DNA of 64,000 nt from Candidatus Hermodarchaeum yapensis (GTDB lineage: Archaea; Asgardarchaeota; Hermodarchaeia; Hermodarchaeales; Hermodarchaeaceae): the NCBI GenBank assembly GCA_016840405.1, contig JAEOSK010000008.1, positions 1-64,000 on the forward strand, written 5' to 3'. The position numbers and the translations under genes were made by a program. Below, in pieces: positions 1-8,846 of the stretch (position 1 is the first letter of the stretch; every line of letters begins with the position of its first letter). A model generated the notes under the pieces. The model worked only from the letters and a program-made list of their open reading frames with translations, was not told where the DNA came from and searched no databases.

Positions 1-290
1 CCAATGAAACCTGCAATCAGAACTACTGACAGAAAAACTAAGATCCGCAGATCAAAAAATCCAGTAACAAATATTCCGGCTAAAACAAAAAGAACAAGGC
101 TTCCAACAGTTACACCAAGGAGTATACCAACTCCACCCATTTCAGCGACTTTTGGTTTATCCACCTTATGAACATCAACACCAACAATGTTGCGCTTCTT
201 CATCGCCTTAATGACATAAGGCATCACAATAAAAGTAACAATGAATGTCACCAGTAGCCCGAAAACTGCTACGAGTATAGTTGGTATCAC
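1..290 (-). CDS. GlcNAc-1-phosphate transferase, glycosyltransferase family 4 (N-terminal part)
   Basis: N-terminal ~96 residues of a polytopic membrane enzyme; the gene runs off the left edge. Reading from a GTG at 290, a hydrophobic segment is followed by a loop with VDVHKVDKPKVAEMGG and then more membrane segments. That loop is typical of the MraY/WecA/Alg7 family, which transfers a sugar-phosphate from a UDP-sugar to a polyprenyl or dolichyl phosphate; the archaeal and eukaryotic Alg7-like branch starts N-glycan assembly. The GTG start is the only obvious one, because an in-frame stop lies just upstream. Substrate is inferred from the family. A polyprenol-kinase-like gene (57.8 kb) and a cis-prenyltransferase gene (62.6 kb) in the window fit the same lipid-carrier pathway. 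Confidence 0.75.
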   Translation of the reverse strand, partial: MIPTILVAVFGLLVTFIVTFIVMPYVIKAMKKRNIVGVDVHKVDKPKVAEMGGVGILLGVTVGSLVLFVLAGIFVTGFFDLRILVFLSVVLIAGFI

Positions 291-427
291 TGTTCTATGC
301 CCTCGTTTTCATTAAATGACAAACCCAGTGGAATTTCATTGTACCTTATAAAGTCATTTATCCACTTCTACGCAGGGGGGTGAAGGATAAAAAGACATTT
401 TGTTATTAAACGAGACGAGCTGCTCCG

Positions 428-1639
428 ATGATTATCCAACGCGGATTTAAAACAGAACTTGAACTCAATAATAGGCAACGTACACTATACCGAAAACATG
501 CGGGGTGTGCACGATTCGCCTATAACTGGGGACTCCGTCGAAAAATTGAGACTTACAAATTAACGGGTAAGGCTCCAAATGCCATGGAATTGCATCGTGA
601 ACTGAATCAGCTTAAACTCGGTGAGTTTTCTTGGATGTATGAGGTATCAAAATGTGCACCTCAAGAATCTCTTCGCAACCTCGACAAAGCATTCGAACAT
701 TTTTACCGTAGATTAAAAAACGGTCAAAAACCTGGATTCCCGAAGTTCAAATCGAAGAAACAAGGCTTAGGTTCATTTAGATTAACGGGAAAAATTCGAG
801 TGTTTGAACATTTTATTCAACTTCCACGATTGGGGCGAATCAAACTAAAAGAGCAAGGATACTTGCCTTCCAAATCGAATAGAGTACATATCTTATCTGC
901 AACAATCTCTGAAAAGGCAGGACGCTGGTTTGTATCACTTCAAGTTCGAGAAGAAATTAGTGTACCTAAAAATGTTGGTCCTATAGTCGGAGTGGACTTG
1001 GGAATTAATCGACTTGCTACAATATCCGACGGTTCAGTTATAGAAAACCCAAAGGCATTGAAACGATATGGAAGAAAATTAAAACGCTTTCAAAGATATC
1101 TTGCTAGAAAACAGAAGGGTAGTCGTAACTGGGAGAAAGCTAAACGCCGATTACAAAGATTGCACGTTCAAGTAACGAATATTCGTCGAGACGTTCTTCA
1201 TAAAACTACTACGATGTTAGCGAAAACCAAGTCAATCATCGTTATTGAAGAACTCAATATGAGTGGTATGTTGAAAAATCACCGACTAGCAAGATCCTTA
1301 GCGGATGTGGCATTCTTCACTTTTCGAAGTCAACTTGAATATAAAACCAAATGGTATGGATCCCAATTAATCATCGCACCTCGATTTTATCCATCTTCTA
1401 GATGTTGTTCAAAGTGTGGAAATATCAAAGAAAAGTTTTCACTTTCAACTCGAATCTTTAGATGTGAAAAGTGTGGATTATTAATTGACAGGGGCATGAA
1501 TGCAAGTTACAATTTAGAAACTGTCACCACGAGTTCCATGGAGACAGAAAACGCCTGGTCCGAGACGGGAGGTAACAGCCTTCTGGCAGTGCCCGTCGAT
1601 GAGACAGGAACCGAACAGAGAATAATCCAATTCTCGTAG
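428..1639 (+). CDS. tnpB: IS200/IS605-family TnpB RNA-guided nuclease
   Basis: 403-residue TnpB, the family of transposon-encoded nucleases guided by an RNA made from the element's right end. The N-terminal helix-turn-helix/OB part is followed by a RuvC-like domain with Asp190 (VGVDLG), Glu274/275 (IVIEELNM) and Asp354 (DRGMNAS), interleaved with a four-cysteine zinc finger (CxxC at about 327-330 and 346-349). All three catalytic acidic residues are present, so the protein may be active. No tnpA transposase lies beside it, so the element would need TnpA in trans to move. The 3' end of the gene would also form the guide-RNA scaffold. It sits between a glycosylation gene and a mutS-like gene. 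Confidence 0.93.
   Translation: MIIQRGFKTELELNNRQRTLYRKHAGCARFAYNWGLRRKIETYKLTGKAPNAMELHRELNQLKLGEFSWMYEVSKCAPQESLRNLDKAFEHFYRRLKNGQKPGFPKFKSKKQGLGSFRLTGKIRVFEHFIQLPRLGRIKLKEQGYLPSKSNRVHILSATISEKAGRWFVSLQVREEISVPKNVGPIVGVDLGINRLATISDGSVIENPKALKRYGRKLKRFQRYLARKQKGSRNWEKAKRRLQRLHVQVTNIRRDVLHKTTTMLAKTKSIIVIEELNMSGMLKNHRLARSLADVAFFTFRSQLEYKTKWYGSQLIIAPRFYPSSRCCSKCGNIKEKFSLSTRIFRCEKCGLLIDRGMNASYNLETVTTSSMETENAWSETGGNSLLAVPVDETGTEQRIIQFS
1618..1635 (+). repeat. Right-end hairpin of the IS605-type element (candidate)
   Basis: A perfect 6-bp palindrome (GAGAAT, 6-nt loop, ATTCTC) overlaps the last codons of tnpB. IS605-family elements carry subterminal hairpins at both ends that the transposase recognises, and the right-end hairpin lies near the 3' end of the guide RNA. 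The assignment rests on position and palindromy only; the exact element boundary was not determined. Confidence 0.35.
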
Positions 1640-1705
1640 GTATCGGGGAACGGTGAAGATTAAATAGCGGTTCAAAAATGCACTGTTAGAACGGGAGGAA
1701 ACTAT

Positions 1706-3907
1706 TTGCCAGAGCTAGAACGATTGGACCAAATTCCAGGTGTAGGCCCCCGCCTTGTTGAAAAACTAATTGATGTGTTTGGCTCCGAACGTGCTGCCCT
1801 TGAAATTATTAATAATGCACAAGTGGCAACACTTGCAAGCATTCCTGGTGTAGGAAAGAAAAAAGCCCTCGACATTGTACAGGATGCATACACAATACGC
1901 GAAGGCATCAGCGCACTTGAAGTTCTAAAAACCGATGATATTCGAACGATTTACCAACGTATTCTGAGTATCATTCAGTCATACGCGAATAGCCTTTTTG
2001 CTAAAGATAAGTTGTCTCTCTACCATCCCCTTCCTTCGTCAAAAATCGATGTGATCACTCAACGTCTAGATTGGTTTCAGCAGGCCCTTGAACTGGTCAA
2101 CCAGTGCTCAATGGAACAACTAACGCACATGGGTAATTTGCTCTCAAACGCTCGTCCTCTTCGTCGAGGAGCAACGTCCTCATTGGCAACATGGCGGGTT
2201 ATACTCACCGACAATGATGAGGCACATAATCTTATGAAACAGTACAAAGCAGGACAAACCTCACGGCTCATCCGATTGAAACCAGGAGAAAGATTGGACG
2301 AATATCTCAAATCATACGATTACATCATTGCAGCTCTAGAAGTGGGAGGGATGAGTGGAGTCGCAGAACATGCAGGTAATCTAGATTTATTAAAAACTGA
2401 ATTTACTCAGGCTGAGGTCTCACCCGAATCGATAATTGCCTTTTATGCAACAAATCGTGAAACTATTCTAGCAATATGTGCTGCTGCAGAGGCGCTCACT
2501 AAACTTCCTCCAACCACTGCTCTTCAAAGCTTTACTGAAAAACTCGATCTACCTGCCCTTACTGAACTCGCGTCAATGACTACTAAGATCACTAGTTCAG
2601 GAGAGATTTCTGAAGGAGCTGATTCCGATTACGACCGCCTTCGATTGGCTACTCAAAAATTCGAAACTATTCTAAGTGAAACAGAAATCTGGGCAAATGA
2701 CAGGATTCGTAATGAGGTTTCAAGTAGTCAGGTGGTCCTTGAAGGCGATCAAATAATCAGCATTCTTGAAGCATCCACTGCTGAATCCATTGGTGCAGAA
2801 CAGCTTCGCCAATATTTACCTCCTCAGGTCTTTGAAATATTAGTTTCAGCCCTGCAAGATTCTGAGGATCATCTGGCTCGCTTATTGCAACTTGAACGAA
2901 ATGAACTCGAATGGGTTGATGGAATATTTTCACAAAGCCTTGCATTGCCAATTCAAGCCAACCGTCAACATGCAAGTAATCTACAAAATAACCTAAGACG
3001 CGCTATGCATGCTCGAGAACACCGGTTGAAAACCGAAGTAGCTTTCAAACTTGAGCATTTTGATAAAATAATCAAAGATGCGGTGCAGATATTATTAGAC
3101 TTCGACGTTTTTCAAGCAATTGGACAATTTGCGAGGGACTATAAACTGTCAGTTCCGAAAGTAAAGGAGAATGGAGTTGGGTTAGCATTTCAAAATGGTC
3201 GAAACCTCTTTCTCACACATGAAGCATTATCAGGTAAGCTCGAAGTCGTTCCAGTTTCTTATACAATCGGACAAAATCACTGGACACCAGAACTAACTGA
3301 CGGAGAACGTGTGGTGTTACTATCCGGGGCAAATAGTGGAGGAAAAAGCTGTTTACTCCAAAATGTGACACAGATTGCGATTCTGGCGCAAATGGGCATG
3401 TTAGTGCCTGCTTCTCAAGCAGAGGTTGGTATCTTTGACGAACTGTATTATTATGCAAAAGCGACTGGCATGCTTTCTGCTGGAGCTTTTGAATCCTCAT
3501 TGACTAATCTGGCGAATATTGTACTAAGTGACGCGTCCAAACTTGCCCTCTTCGATGAATGGGAGGCGAGTACTGAACCGGGTGCTGCAGCAAAAGTGGT
3601 TGCTGCAATTCTCGAACTGTTTTCAGAAAATCCGAATTCTTGTGTAATATTCGTCTCTCATTTAGCAGAAGATATTATTCAAATGGCCCGCGTACCCATC
3701 CGTGTGGATGGTATTGAGGCTACAGGTTTAGATTCTCAACTCAATCTAATGGTCAATCGCTCACCTGAATTTGGTAAAATCGCAAAATCCACTCCAGAGT
3801 TAATCGTTGAACGGCTTTATCGTTCATCGCAAGATCGGCGAAAAGGTATCTTTCAAAGAATTCTCGAAATTGTAGGACGAGCGGATACTAAAAAGAAAGC
3901 GACCTAA
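1706..3907 (+). CDS. MutS-related ATPase with N-terminal helix-hairpin-helix
   Basis: 733-residue protein of the archaeal MutS-like family. Two helix-hairpin-helix DNA-binding motifs (IPGVG at 10-14 and 46-50) precede a long helical region and a MutS-type ABC ATPase domain with Walker A (GANSGGKS, about residue 541) and Walker B (ALFDEWE, about residue 613). The canonical MutS mismatch-recognition domain is not evident, so a role in junction, recombination or stress repair is as likely as classical mismatch repair. Start is TTG, supported by a GGAGG six bases upstream. Its 3' end overlaps the convergent nadM gene by 20 bp. Confidence 0.82.
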   Translation: MPELERLDQIPGVGPRLVEKLIDVFGSERAALEIINNAQVATLASIPGVGKKKALDIVQDAYTIREGISALEVLKTDDIRTIYQRILSIIQSYANSLFAKDKLSLYHPLPSSKIDVITQRLDWFQQALELVNQCSMEQLTHMGNLLSNARPLRRGATSSLATWRVILTDNDEAHNLMKQYKAGQTSRLIRLKPGERLDEYLKSYDYIIAALEVGGMSGVAEHAGNLDLLKTEFTQAEVSPESIIAFYATNRETILAICAAAEALTKLPPTTALQSFTEKLDLPALTELASMTTKITSSGEISEGADSDYDRLRLATQKFETILSETEIWANDRIRNEVSSSQVVLEGDQIISILEASTAESIGAEQLRQYLPPQVFEILVSALQDSEDHLARLLQLERNELEWVDGIFSQSLALPIQANRQHASNLQNNLRRAMHAREHRLKTEVAFKLEHFDKIIKDAVQILLDFDVFQAIGQFARDYKLSVPKVKENGVGLAFQNGRNLFLTHEALSGKLEVVPVSYTIGQNHWTPELTDGERVVLLSGANSGGKSCLLQNVTQIAILAQMGMLVPASQAEVGIFDELYYYAKATGMLSAGAFESSLTNLANIVLSDASKLALFDEWEASTEPGAAAKVVAAILELFSENPNSCVIFVSHLAEDIIQMARVPIRVDGIEATGLDSQLNLMVNRSPEFGKIAKSTPELIVERLYRSSQDRRKGIFQRILEIVGRADTKKKAT

Positions 3908-4400
3908 CTCGTTGAACGCCATCGAATTGCTGGATTAATTTAAACACCGTTCGAGGGACCAAAGATTCCCAATCTTCTCCCTGAATAATCCGTCGCCTTA
4001 TTTCGGTACCAGAAAGTATCTTCTTTTCACGCAAAACAATCTCCTTAACTTGATGATTTTGCGCAGAAAATAATTGGTGGGTCGTTTCTGAGCCTGTGTA
4101 CACTATACCAAATGGTGGCACATATTGTTTTACGTGGTTCACCCACTTTCGATAATTATGGATATCAGGAATCGGAATAATCTGAAAATGCGAACATGGA
4201 ACCTCTAATTCTTCTAAGACACTTTTTAACATCAGGAGGCGTTCTCCAGTTGTAAACGGATTATCCGGCGTATAAGATGCCTGCGCACTTCCGATAACCA
4301 TAATAACTTGTTCTTCTTGCGCAAAAACGTCTTTCAAGGCGTGTACATGTCCATTGTGAAGTGGTTGAAATCTCCCAATGAACAAGCCTGGCCGCCGCAA
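3888..4400 (-). CDS. nadM: Nicotinamide-nucleotide adenylyltransferase (archaeal NadM)
   Basis: 170 residues, the usual length. Transfers AMP from ATP to NMN to give NAD. The N-terminal nucleotidyltransferase signature GRFQPLHNGH (residues 9-18) and the C-terminal ISGTEIR-like motif (LSGTEIRRR) are both present, as is the archaeal spacing between them. It is transcribed just after, and in the same direction as, the alkylguanine transferase gene, with 11 bp between them, so the two are probably cotranscribed. Its 3' end overlaps the mutS-like gene. Confidence 0.93.
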   Translation of the reverse strand: MRRPGLFIGRFQPLHNGHVHALKDVFAQEEQVIMVIGSAQASYTPDNPFTTGERLLMLKSVLEELEVPCSHFQIIPIPDIHNYRKWVNHVKQYVPPFGIVYTGSETTHQLFSAQNHQVKEIVLREKKILSGTEIRRRIIQGEDWESLVPRTVFKLIQQFDGVQRVRSLSF

Positions 4401-4411
4401 AAGTCTCTCAC

Positions 4412-4993
4412 CTACTTTAGAATTGCCTTTCTTTGTACAGTTCCATTAGAATTGAAGGGCACTCCTTCTGCTTGTAAAATCCTTGCTTTCTCTTTAGTAC
4501 CGCTAGTAGTTCCTCCAAGTTTTCCGAGTGTTCCATTGGAGTGAATGACACGATGGCAGGGAATAGCCCACGGAACAGGGTTACTTCGCATCACAGATCC
4601 CACTCCACGAGGTGAAGATCTGCAGAGTGTTGCTAATCCTCCATAAGAGATGACGTTCCCTTTTTTTACCTGTAACAATTGTTTTGAGATCGCTAGACGT
4701 GCAGGGGACCAGTTTTTCTGGGAAATTTCTTCAAGGCTAAATGGGTGTCCTATCCCATATGAGAGCTGACCAAGCCTGTTTCCTATCTCATCCATTCGGG
4801 AAGATTTGAATGACTCATCCAACTCTTTTAATCGCTTTAGCCGTTGGAGGATTCCTTTAAGGCTATTTTCTGCTTCCTGCGCAGAATTCTGAGATGAGGT
4901 ACAGGCAACAAGTTTGTCACCTATTTGTTCAAGAGCCAATGCAAGCCATTTCTTTGAATGAACCTGCACCGTACTAATACCAATTCCTGTCAT
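4412..4993 (-). CDS. ogt: Methylated-DNA--protein-cysteine methyltransferase
   Basis: 193 residues. Repairs O6-alkylguanine by moving the alkyl group irreversibly to its own cysteine. The active-site motif PCHRVI and the downstream Gly-rich loop (NGTLGKLGGT) are clear in the C-terminal half; the N-terminal ~90 residues are poorly conserved, as usual for this family. It precedes nadM on the same strand. The 5' end is close to and divergent from the rtcA gene. Confidence 0.93.
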   Translation of the reverse strand: MTGIGISTVQVHSKKWLALALEQIGDKLVACTSSQNSAQEAENSLKGILQRLKRLKELDESFKSSRMDEIGNRLGQLSYGIGHPFSLEEISQKNWSPARLAISKQLLQVKKGNVISYGGLATLCRSSPRGVGSVMRSNPVPWAIPCHRVIHSNGTLGKLGGTTSGTKEKARILQAEGVPFNSNGTVQRKAILK

Positions 4994-5044
4994 TGCATAT
5001 GCACTTTAATTCAACCAGTATATAGCAATTTCAGTGACGGAAAA

Positions 5045-6130
5045 ATGGTTGTCGAAATAGATGGCTCGGTTCTCGAGGGAGGAGGGCAAATTCTCCGCTC
5101 AGCTGTTGCATTTGGGGCGGTTTTAGGGAAAACGGTGGTTGTCGAGAAAATCCGCGCTAAGAGGAAAACACCTGGACTCCGCCCTCAACATCTTCATGGA
5201 ATTTTAGCTGTCAAAGAACTAACGCGTGCTCAAGTAAAAGGAACGCACGTTGGTTCAAACCGAATCGAATTCATTCCCCAAAATCGCAAGGGAGGACAAG
5301 TTACAGTTGATATCGGCACTGCAGGGGCGATTACGCTTGTGTTGCAAGGTGTCATGATTGTTGCGCCCTATTGTGAACAACCTGTCCGTGCGCAACTTTC
5401 CGGGGGCACCAATGTCGCCTGGAGTCCTCCCATAGAATATCTACAACATGTATTACTTCCTCGTTTACAGCAAATGAACTATCAGGGTATGGTGGAAATA
5501 GAAAAACGAGGTTACTATCCACGAGGTGGAGGTCGCATCAACACCAATCTTCTCCCTGTAAGAAAATTAACCTCCTTATGCTTGAAGAAGGCTCAAGAAA
5601 CCCCTAAGATATTTGGCCTGTCTCACTGCGGATTTTTACCTCGTCATGTGGCCGAACGACAAGCCAACGCGGCCACAAATACTCTCTCGCAGGGAGGCTA
5701 TATGATCGAAACCATTGAAATCGAACACCGCTCAGATACTCTGTCTCCTGGCAGCGGCATCAGCCTATGGACTAGCAAGCAAAACAATCGCATAATAGGA
5801 GCAGATGCTCTCGGCCAGCGGAAGCTGAAGGCTGAAGTTGTTGGTGAACAAGCGGCTACATCATTAATTCAAGAGCTAAAAACATCTGCTCCGGTCGATG
5901 TTCACCAAGCTGATATGATCATCCCCTATATCGCGCTAGCAGAAGGTGAATCCTCACTTTTTGTTTCTGAACTTGCTATGCATACTCTAACAAACATTCA
6001 TGTTGTAGAAAAGTTCCTCAATATCAAATTCGATGTGAAAGGTGAAGTAGGCACTCCTGCACACATTTCAGTCAAAGGGATCGGCTTTGAAGGAGACGGA
6101 GTTTCTCCTGAACCTTCTCAGATTGATTAA
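5045..6130 (+). CDS. rtcA: RNA 3'-terminal phosphate cyclase
   Basis: 361 residues, normal for the family. Converts the 3'-phosphate of RNA to a 2',3'-cyclic phosphate through an adenylated histidine. The N-terminal signature (DGSVLEGGGQILR) and the region GTAGAITLVLQ match the family, and the C-terminal half contains the expected His segment (SELAMHTLTN). I chose ATG 5045 because homology begins at its second residue; the frame is open further upstream without family similarity. The 3' end overlaps the convergent NOG1-like gene by 59 bp. Confidence 0.92.
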   Translation: MVVEIDGSVLEGGGQILRSAVAFGAVLGKTVVVEKIRAKRKTPGLRPQHLHGILAVKELTRAQVKGTHVGSNRIEFIPQNRKGGQVTVDIGTAGAITLVLQGVMIVAPYCEQPVRAQLSGGTNVAWSPPIEYLQHVLLPRLQQMNYQGMVEIEKRGYYPRGGGRINTNLLPVRKLTSLCLKKAQETPKIFGLSHCGFLPRHVAERQANAATNTLSQGGYMIETIEIEHRSDTLSPGSGISLWTSKQNNRIIGADALGQRKLKAEVVGEQAATSLIQELKTSAPVDVHQADMIIPYIALAEGESSLFVSELAMHTLTNIHVVEKFLNIKFDVKGEVGTPAHISVKGIGFEGDGVSPEPSQID

Positions 6131-7142
6131 CAACCTTCTGAAAAGCCTGTTTCACTCCTTCCTTTGTCAATGTGCTAATAACTAGAAGATCATGCCTATC
6201 AATGGAATCGCGGGCAGTCATAATTTCAGTTTTTGAAGCAATATCACCTTTATTTAATATTGGAAATATGTCAAAATTAGGGAACGTACTGGTTATTTCG
6301 GCAAGTAATGCAATTTGACTGGAAAGTTCATAACCACAGTTCAAAGTTGGGTCAATGAGGAAAATTATGGTATCCGCTAAATATTGAATTGCTGCAATAG
6401 CTCTTTGTTCAATCGGATTTCTTTTCGCCATCGGTCGGTCTAAAAGTCCCGGAATATCGAGAATTTGTCCCTCTTCTGAATCCAAGGGAATATGACCTAC
6501 ACTAATTTTTTTAGTAGTGAAGGGATATTCAGCAATTTCAGGCGTTGCGGAGGAAAGTAGGGCAACAAGCGAGCTTTTGCCAACATTAGGATAACCCGCA
6601 ACAACAATAACCGGTAACTCCAGATTGATTGAGGGAAATCGACGATATTCTAAGGCAGCTTGTCGGATAACTGCGAGGCGGGGTTTTATGCGTTTTATTA
6701 CGGAAGAGATTCTCCCATAAGCCGCGGATCTCAACTTACGTGCTGCAGATGGCGATTCTGCTTTTCGTAATTTTCGAATGTTATCCTGAATTATTCCTCT
6801 AATGATTCGAGTGGCTGATGATACCGAGGCGAGAGCCTGTCGTATCTCATCAATTGTAACAACAGTATCAGCAAGATTACGATAAAAAGGATGAATTTCA
6901 TCAAAATTGGGAAATCGTGAGACAATGTCCTCAAGTCGAAAAGCCAGAACGTCATTAACTTTTTTTAGTTTAGCAATTTCTTTGTCTCTTGCCCGTACGT
7001 GGGCGGGTTTCTTTGACTTGGGCAATGTTAGTTTTGAAGCACGAGCAAAGGCTACGTCTAGCAGTTCTTTGCTACTTTGGATGTACTTCAATTTGGTGAA
7101 TGGGTTCAAGATATATTCCAGCCCAAATAAGAAGCAAGTCAA
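6072..7142 (-). CDS. NOG1-like GTPase
   Basis: 356-residue GTPase of the OBG/NOG1 class. A helical N-terminal domain (about 170 residues, rich in Lys/Arg) precedes a G domain with P-loop GYPNVGKSSL, G2 region around EYPFTT, G3 DIPGL and G4 NKGD. In eukaryotes NOG1 acts in 60S ribosome assembly; archaeal homologues are presumed ribosome-associated. The start is uncertain by a few codons, since family similarity begins near the motif NPF at residue 13. Convergent with rtcA and divergent from the proteasome gene. Confidence 0.85.
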   Translation of the reverse strand: MTCFLFGLEYILNPFTKLKYIQSSKELLDVAFARASKLTLPKSKKPAHVRARDKEIAKLKKVNDVLAFRLEDIVSRFPNFDEIHPFYRNLADTVVTIDEIRQALASVSSATRIIRGIIQDNIRKLRKAESPSAARKLRSAAYGRISSVIKRIKPRLAVIRQAALEYRRFPSINLELPVIVVAGYPNVGKSSLVALLSSATPEIAEYPFTTKKISVGHIPLDSEEGQILDIPGLLDRPMAKRNPIEQRAIAAIQYLADTIIFLIDPTLNCGYELSSQIALLAEITSTFPNFDIFPILNKGDIASKTEIMTARDSIDRHDLLVISTLTKEGVKQAFQKVVNQSEKVQEKLRLLQSRSL

Positions 7143-7191
7143 AAAGGTTTTTTAATTGCTTCCCTACGATAGCTGAGGCAGGTAATTAATC

Positions 7192-7806
7192 ATGAGTGGA
7201 CAAACAGATATCACCCCCTTCTTTGGTGCCGCAACCGTTGGAATAACCTTTGAAAACGGAGTTGTGATCGGAGCCGAAAAGCGAGTTCTATGGGGTTATA
7301 CCGTTGTCAGTAAAACAGGAAAGAAAGTCTTTCCGATAACCGATAACATCGTTGTCGGAAGTGCAGGTGTAAGTGGAGACTATCAAATGCTTTCGTCATT
7401 CTTAATGGCTGAATCCAATCTTTTTGAGCTTGAAAATCGAAGGGCGATTACAGTCAATGCGGCAGCACAATTGCTTTCCAACATTCTCTTCAGTCGCAAG
7501 TACATGCCATATCTTACTCAAACTTTGATTGGCGGTGTAGATTCTGATGGATCACATCTATACAGCCTTGATTTGGCTGGATCCCTTATCAAAGAAACTT
7601 ATGCAGCAGTTGGCACTGCTACATCTCTAGTGCTAGGTGTGTTGGAAGCGAATTATCGCGAAGACCTTACCAAAGAAGAAGCAGTTCAGCTTGCAGTTAA
7701 GGCAATCCGTTCAGCTACGCGACGAGATGCCATGTCAGGAGAAGGCATCGACCTTCTTATTGTAACGCCTGAAGGGATAGAATCAAAGCACTTCCCATTG
7801 GCTTAA
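7192..7806 (+). CDS. psmB: Proteasome beta subunit, catalytic threonine replaced by alanine
   Basis: 204-residue 20S proteasome beta-type subunit. It aligns without gaps to the Thermoplasma beta subunit over the first 35 mature residues: the equivalents of Glu17 and Lys33 (TGKK) are kept, as are the RD..SG residues of the active-site region. The nucleophile is not: the stretch that should read G-TTTVG reads G-AATVG, so residue 13 (mature position 1) is Ala. The subunit should therefore be non-catalytic, like the structural beta subunits of eukaryotes and some other archaea. A separate active beta gene is expected elsewhere in the genome. An upstream leader of 12 residues is retained. Confidence 0.88.
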   Translation: MSGQTDITPFFGAATVGITFENGVVIGAEKRVLWGYTVVSKTGKKVFPITDNIVVGSAGVSGDYQMLSSFLMAESNLFELENRRAITVNAAAQLLSNILFSRKYMPYLTQTLIGGVDSDGSHLYSLDLAGSLIKETYAAVGTATSLVLGVLEANYREDLTKEEAVQLAVKAIRSATRRDAMSGEGIDLLIVTPEGIESKHFPLA

Positions 7807-7819
7807 TGATAAGCAAACC

Positions 7820-8779
7820 TTAGGGACTTTTCGATAGTAGTACCACTCGACTAACGGTGTCTTCATTAGTAACCAAATAGCTAGTCTCCTTAGCGAGGTC
7901 TTCTGCAAATTCTCTAATTGACTTCATAGAAGGCATATTTTCACGGGATAATCGTTTCATGCTTCCACCAACATGCATGTATGATTTGCATTCAATGAAA
8001 TCGGGTTCTGCTTCAATTAGCATTTGCCCATATTGTGAAACTTTCTGCATATTACGTCCTGCAACTAGAGTCATTCGCACAACCGTTGGACAGGACAGTG
8101 TAGAGAACAAATCTAATGATTCTTGCAAACGCTCCCAAGCTCCTTTCACTAAAGGCCGACAGAGTTCTTGGTGAGTTTTCTTATCAGGTGCAACAAGAGA
8201 AATATACAGCTGCGTAGGCTCATCAATTTGCTTTAGAACTTGTGGGTTTGTACCATTGCTAACAAGATAACTCGTCCAACCGCGATGTTCAATTTCTTGA
8301 ATCAAATCAGAGAGGCGTTCATACAATGTTGGCTCTCCTACTAAACTAATAGCAACATGACGCGGATTTCGTGCTTCTTCATACATTTTCGGCGTTACCT
8401 TAGGATGGCATACTGGATTATATCCATCGAGAATTTTTCTTTGTGCAATCACGGCGTTATCCAAAATTTCAGCTGGTTCATCTGGAATCTCTCGCTCTTG
8501 GGTGATAGGAATTCCCTCATCACCGGGCATAGTCCGCCAACAGAAGAGGCAGGCTTGAGTACAATTAAAAGTTGGAGAAAGTTGCATACATCGATGAGTT
8601 GTAATCGTTCCATAGAAAGTTTGTTTATAACATGGACGTTGCTGAGTTAACGCTTTGTGAAGATGATAACACTTCTTCAGCACACTATTCTTGCCTATGA
8701 AGCGGTACCGTTGTTTTCGATAAACTTTCGCTAGTTCAGTTGAAACCACAAAATCGACCGGTTCTTCACTCAAAGCCAA
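7820..8779 (-). CDS. taw1: S-adenosyl-L-methionine-dependent tRNA 4-demethylwyosine synthase
   Basis: 319-residue radical SAM enzyme of wyosine synthesis; forms the tricyclic base imG-14 at G37 of tRNA-Phe from N1-methylguanosine and pyruvate. The radical SAM cluster motif is CTQACLFC (Cys73, Cys77, Cys80), and upstream cysteines (37, 50, 64) fit the second iron-sulfur cluster of this family. The following stretch WRTMPGDEG is typical of Taw1/TYW1. There is no flavodoxin domain, as expected for the archaeal form. Convergent with the proteasome gene, divergent from the translin gene. Confidence 0.93.
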   Translation of the reverse strand: MALSEEPVDFVVSTELAKVYRKQRYRFIGKNSVLKKCYHLHKALTQQRPCYKQTFYGTITTHRCMQLSPTFNCTQACLFCWRTMPGDEGIPITQEREIPDEPAEILDNAVIAQRKILDGYNPVCHPKVTPKMYEEARNPRHVAISLVGEPTLYERLSDLIQEIEHRGWTSYLVSNGTNPQVLKQIDEPTQLYISLVAPDKKTHQELCRPLVKGAWERLQESLDLFSTLSCPTVVRMTLVAGRNMQKVSQYGQMLIEAEPDFIECKSYMHVGGSMKRLSRENMPSMKSIREFAEDLAKETSYLVTNEDTVSRVVLLSKSP

Positions 8780-8846
8780 TCATTTAAATGATTGCTTTTC
8801 ACAGCAGCTTCCGGCGAAAAATTCACCTTAGAAGGAGCGATAAATT

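Noticed and set aside
4958-5044. Extended N-terminus of RtcA
   Set aside because: The frame is open upstream of ATG 5045, but it overlaps the divergent ogt gene and shows no family similarity.
7192-7806. Active-site threonine supplied by Thr15 after alternative processing
   Set aside because: Alignment without gaps to the Thermoplasma subunit puts Thr15 at position 3, not 1, and Glu17/Lys33 align only in that register.
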